In this document: one piece after another, positions 60,001 to 64,000 of the stretch
Position numbering within the stretch: the first letter of the stretch is position 1
Layout of the letters: each line of letters opens with the position of its first letter
Origin: Apostichopus japonicus
Taxonomy: Eukaryota > Echinodermata > Holothuroidea > Aspidochirotida > Stichopodidae
Assembly: GCF_037975245.1 (NCBI RefSeq)
Contig: NC_092572.1
Span: 11,729,769-11,793,768, forward strand
Reading direction: 5' to 3'
Length of the DNA stretch: 64,000 bases
Program-made: the position numbers and the translations under genes
The notes under the pieces: generated by a model
The model's database searches: none
What the model was told of the DNA's origin: nothing
The model's input: the letters and a program-made list of their open reading frames with translations, nothing else

Positions 60001-61173
60001 CCTGGGATCAGTAGTTTTTAGGCTATAAAATTAGGTCTATAATTAGTTAAATGTATTTTTATCTAGTTATTTCTATTTCTGTAACACCGATGTCTCCAAG
60101 ACAATCTTTCAACTTTCAACAAAACAAAAGCAACAATTAATTTTCAAAAAACTGTTGGTGAGTAAAAACATGGACTTATTCAATTTATTCAATCCATCAA
60201 CATATATGCAGAAAATTAGTACAATAGAAAAATATTATTTTTGACTTATTTTTTAGTATATTTGCTACTTTTGAGAGAAAGAAAAAAGGTTAAAATATAA
60301 CATACCTGAGATGGTTGAGATTCCCATTAGAATATCGAACAGAACATGTGAGGGAAGGAAAGAAAGAAAGAGAACGATTGTTTGTTATAGCTGGTTTCAT
60401 ATTTGCAGATTACAAATAAAAGCTTTTAAAAACATCTTAGCAAAATACATCCATAGGTAAGAAAGTACATTGGCAGTAAAAGATGTATTAAGGTAGGAGA
60501 AGATTAAATGGCGTTACTGAAGCTAAAATTGATGCTAAAAGCAATTATAATGATGCAGCGTTCTCTGATTCTCTCAATGTTTTCCTTATTCTTTCCCATT
60601 TCTTCACGACATGAAGGTTAATGAGCCAGTTAATTGATAAATTTGATTCACCCTGTTACATTTCTCGCTAGGAGAGTGTACTAATGCACAGAATTTAGTA
60701 AGTTTAACATATATATTTGAAATACAACTTGCTTGAAAGCATCTTGATTTTTACTCTGAACACTTTTTGCATGGTATATTGTTTACCTCAAACCTATAAG
60801 CCCCTCACTTCTTAATATATATTTTTTGGAACACCCCTATCATGAAAAATGAAGTCCTACAACATGAGTTGAAGAAATTGTTTACAGAGTTGGCATTCTG
60901 CTAAGTATTTGTGAGGCTTCTTTTACCATTTTTTTTATATAAATAGGAAGTGAAAAAATGCAACAATTCTGTATACAATATTTGCGAAAAAATAATTCCA
61001 TTTCTGCCAAACACGTTGGTGGTCATTTGGCATTGCCATAGCAGATAAATTATTTGCAAAGAAGATAGTTTTGTGTAATCAATCCTCATAATTACCTTCA
61101 TCTTTGTTTTTCTTTCTTTTCCCTTAAATTTTAGGTTGTCATAGTTACAACATTTGCTTCAATTTTCCTTACA

Positions 61174-61189
61174 CCCCCCCCCCCCCCCC
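61174..61189 (+). repeat. poly-C tract (C16)
   Basis: The longest uninterrupted C run in the window. Confidence 0.92.
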
Positions 61190-62083
61190 AAGAATGTGAT
61201 TTTTGTGGCAATAAAATGACATCTTTATCTTCTCTCTGATAACAACTAATTTATTTTTAATTTTATCCTGTAGATTTGGAGAATAAAATGCTTGATTAAA
61301 CTTGAATTCTTAATAATTCTCCTTTTCATTTAAATCACACCATTGTTCAAGAGAACCCAAGATACCTCGTAAATTATTTAATGTCAGCAAATTTGTCAAA
61401 AATTTTGTTAATTTTCATCAAATAAGTGGTACCTGATATTAGAAACCAATTATATGTATAGATTCTTCCTATTTAACCTCGATTTTGAAAAGAAATATTC
61501 ATAAATTTTCCAGCTGACTCCTTACATACGGCTACAGTTATTGACCACTAGTATGTTTATCGCCAGCATCGATAAAGGTGTGAGGCTTATATCCCTCAAA
61601 ATCACTAAATTATTCAAAATTTCACATATTTGCCCGAGAGTATATAAATTGAGCGAAGGTTATATCAAATCAATAATTCAATATATGAATATTTATGAGG
61701 CTTTTCCCAATTCCGTAGACTGGATTATTTGTCGTTTTCTAACAGACTTTTGACAGATGATGACACATACAGAAAGTCTAAATGAATATAAAGAGAAATA
61801 AAATATAATTACCAAAATTAAAACCACCTTGAGCAAAATATAAAAGGGGGGAAAAAAGATAGGAAATGCTTCTGAAAGCATCTGTTGCATAATTTGCAAC
61901 AACCAAAAATTAATAAATGATCAAAACTGGTGCATCAAGGGTGCTTTTTAGTTTATTGAGTCATATAATGATATTTGATGAAGAATAAACAACATATTTT
62001 CATCAAGAGAAATGTTTCTAGCTTTAATTAACATGTGACCAAGATTCATACTATATGGATGGATAGGGTTATAAATGCAGATA

Positions 62084-62097
62084 AGGTCAAAAGGTCA
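62084..62097 (+). promoter_or_regulatory. AGGTCA direct repeat, spacing 2 (DR2)
   Basis: AGGTCA, AA, AGGTCA. Matches the DR2 class recognised by RAR/RXR-type receptors. A further AGGTCA lies at about 62134. Function is unproven, and related motifs in this window sit in dispersed repeats. Confidence 0.2.
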
Positions 62098-63008
62098 TAA
62101 GACATGCATAGTCCCCTAATTATGCAAAAATAAAAGGTCAAAAGCTGGTCACTTGTGTTCACTTAATTAATATCATAAGCTTTGCTAATTTCAATCTAAT
62201 TTAAGACAAAAAAAATTACATTTCTTTTGAATTTTATGATAACAGACTTCTTATCTGTTACTAAACTTCACTGAAGTTGTGCACTTTTTCTATAACATGT
62301 CTGCGATGACCAACTCTTAGAAATCGGTGTTATTTATATATGTAATACATCTCTATCGCACTTTATTTAAAAAATTTCCATTATACATATTCTTTCCTTC
62401 CCATTTGTTTTCTTGTCTTTGTTTTGTTAATTTCTCTTCCTTCTTATTCTTCTTCCATTTTCTTTTTAGTAATTTCCTCCAAAAGCATCAATTAAATGTG
62501 AATAATTATAAATGAAACTCTGTACTATGTTCAGTAAAGATTGGATTGTATGTAGATCACACTTTTACAATCAGATTGGATGTGGCAAGGTCTCACTTAC
62601 TGTTACAGGCTCGATGGAACAGAAGTGAGGGCACTATACCACATTACAGGTCTTACAAGATATGATCGAGGGCGCTATGCTGAAACTAACCAGGAAAAAT
62701 TCTTGAAGCATGATTAACATCATATATTTTGTATGTACAGCTCTTTCACGTTCAAGTTACTTAGTCTGCTTTTGTAAACATGAATGGATAATTGTACTTT
62801 CATAGACACTATAGTTCATTGACAGATAAATACAAATATGGCTGGGAAAAAGTTTTCCTGTTTGACAAATTAAGAGTGATTTTATCCTGATATTACAGAA
62901 TAGATATCGTTTTTTGTTTAAATATAAACTTGATTGTTTTCTATGCTTATTTTTTTTGTAATATTTGGTTCTTTTTTCTTCGATGGGTTTGCATCTACAT
63001 TTTACTTA

Positions 63009-63084
63009 TTTGCTAAACATAACCAGTTTATTATACATACTGACTTGTTTGCTACACATAACTGGTTTATTATACATACTGGTT
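63009..63084 (+). repeat. 39-bp tandem duplication
   Basis: TGCTAAACATAACCAGTTTA (63011) and TGCTACACATAACTGGTTTA (63050) are each followed by TTATACATACTG. Confidence 0.93.
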
Positions 63085-64000
63085 AGATATATTGATTGGA
63101 TAAGATTAGGAATATCTTTGACATGTTTACATTAGAGATTAGACCCTGTACTCTGTGTTCAACATTAAAAGTTACCTCTGAGGGTTTTACATTAGACCCC
63201 CACCTAGCCAAATCAGACCCAGCCCTCTTAATCAACAAGCAGGCATTTGAGTTTCTTTTATATAGAGAAAGGGATGAAACAATAAAAGTTATGTGATGTG
63301 CAGAGCTGGTCTTAATGCATACTACTCTTGTGTCAACATTGAGGTCAAATGTCACTGCTGATCTTGGGTCAGCCATTAGCTGTGTTTACAAATTTAACAC
63401 TGAGAGAATGGTCTGACCCTCACTGGACCATACAAGGTCTAAATCATGGGGCCTGGTTCCATGGTGACACCAAATATTGGACCCCAATTAGGTGTTAGGT
63501 TCAACACCACATCGACTTAAGCGATGATTCTGAAGACAGTAGGCCTATGCACACAGTGGATGGTAACAATAACAGTAATACTAACGATAGTACTAGGAGT
63601 AAGAAAAGGCCTAACGTTACACAGTATCAAGGCAGTGACATTCGGCCCAAGTTTACCACCAGTATTGGGACCACAATATGGTAACATGTCTGCATAACTT
63701 ATGGTCAGGATGTCAAGGCCCATGTAAAATTCAAGGTTAAATTCAATTTAAAAGTTGCTATAGCTATTGGAATTAAATTGTGATGATTGTTGTAGGTAGA
63801 TGAACATTAAATCATGATGTGCAATATTAGCTCAAGAAAATGATATCTTGGAGTATTAGTGTAAAAGTTTCTAAATAGCTTTTCCACTTTTCAATATATT
63901 TAACCTTAAATATACCACACCTCAGGATTGTTCTATTAAGGCTAAATTGGTGATGATGTCTGTCCCCATTCGTGCAGGCCTAAAATGTTTAAGTGAATCC

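Larger units (their letters stand above)
59831..64000. other. AT-rich non-coding stretch
   Basis: Long AT-rich unique sequence. The longest frame is 97 codons (63083-63376 minus), about what chance gives. Only the short repeats listed separately and the DR2 motif stand out. Confidence 0.5.

Noticed and set aside
63083-63376. 97-codon minus-strand frame
   Set aside because: Frames of this length are expected several times by chance in this window, and a plus-strand frame overlaps it. No domain is recognised.

Overview
This is an AT-rich eukaryotic nuclear window with no gene that can be supported. It holds long unique non-coding stretches broken up by microsatellites, minisatellites, G- or C-homopolymer tracts, many short diverged tandem duplications and a few small mobile-element relics. 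There are no operons, ribosome-binding sites, rRNA, intact tRNA or CRISPR array. The longest open frames are either translations of simple repeats (Asp/Gly/Met/Glu/Pro runs) or frames of about 120-160 codons, a length expected by chance in this composition. The repeat style (abundant ATC, GGA and AT arrays, ACCAGTGT minisatellite, AGGTCA-containing dispersed repeats, a tRNA-like SINE with a hammerhead core) suggests an invertebrate animal, perhaps a marine deuterostome such as an echinoderm. That assignment is an inference and is weak.

Layout. 1-20 kb: AT-rich unique sequence with an AT array (2.88-2.99 kb), GAA/GGA arrays (10.26, 19.02 kb), a C-rich minisatellite (17.8 kb), and blocks richer in GC and CpG near 3.2-3.6, 6.2-6.5, 7.4-7.8, 15.5-16.3 and 18.5-19.0 kb. 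20-36 kb: a strong RNA-like hairpin (19.92 kb), a tRNA-headed SINE with a hammerhead-ribozyme core (20.63-20.76 kb, minus strand), a diverged 288-bp duplication ending in G tracts (21.9-22.4 kb), a foldback/MITE-like inverted repeat (25.1-25.3 kb), the ACCAGTGT minisatellite (27.5-27.9 kb), diverged duplications at 30.7-31.2 and 33.4-33.7 kb, and a repeat carrying two AGGTCA DR4 motifs (35.1-35.3 kb). 36-53 kb: a 20-bp satellite (39.7-40.0 kb), a third copy of the DR4 repeat (42.0 kb), a long perfect GGA array (43.05-43.16 kb), a GC/CpG-elevated block (46.5-47.6 kb), a 142-bp duplication (50.1 kb), a tRNA-Thr-like relic (51.8 kb) and a compound ATCACC/ATC array (52.6-53.0 kb). 53-64 kb: a nearly identical 178-bp duplication (56.0-56.3 kb), two abutting unrelated tandem arrays (57.3-58.5 kb), and a GC-elevated block with a tRNA B-box (59.0-59.8 kb).

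Interpretation. The window is best read as intergenic or large-intron DNA. The GC-elevated, non-repetitive, CpG-containing blocks are the best candidates for cis-regulatory sequence, but sequence alone cannot show this. The most distinctive item is the minus-strand element at 20.63-20.76 kb. It joins pol III A and B boxes to an intact hammerhead catalytic core with a 4-bp stem II, but its stems I and III are not evident.
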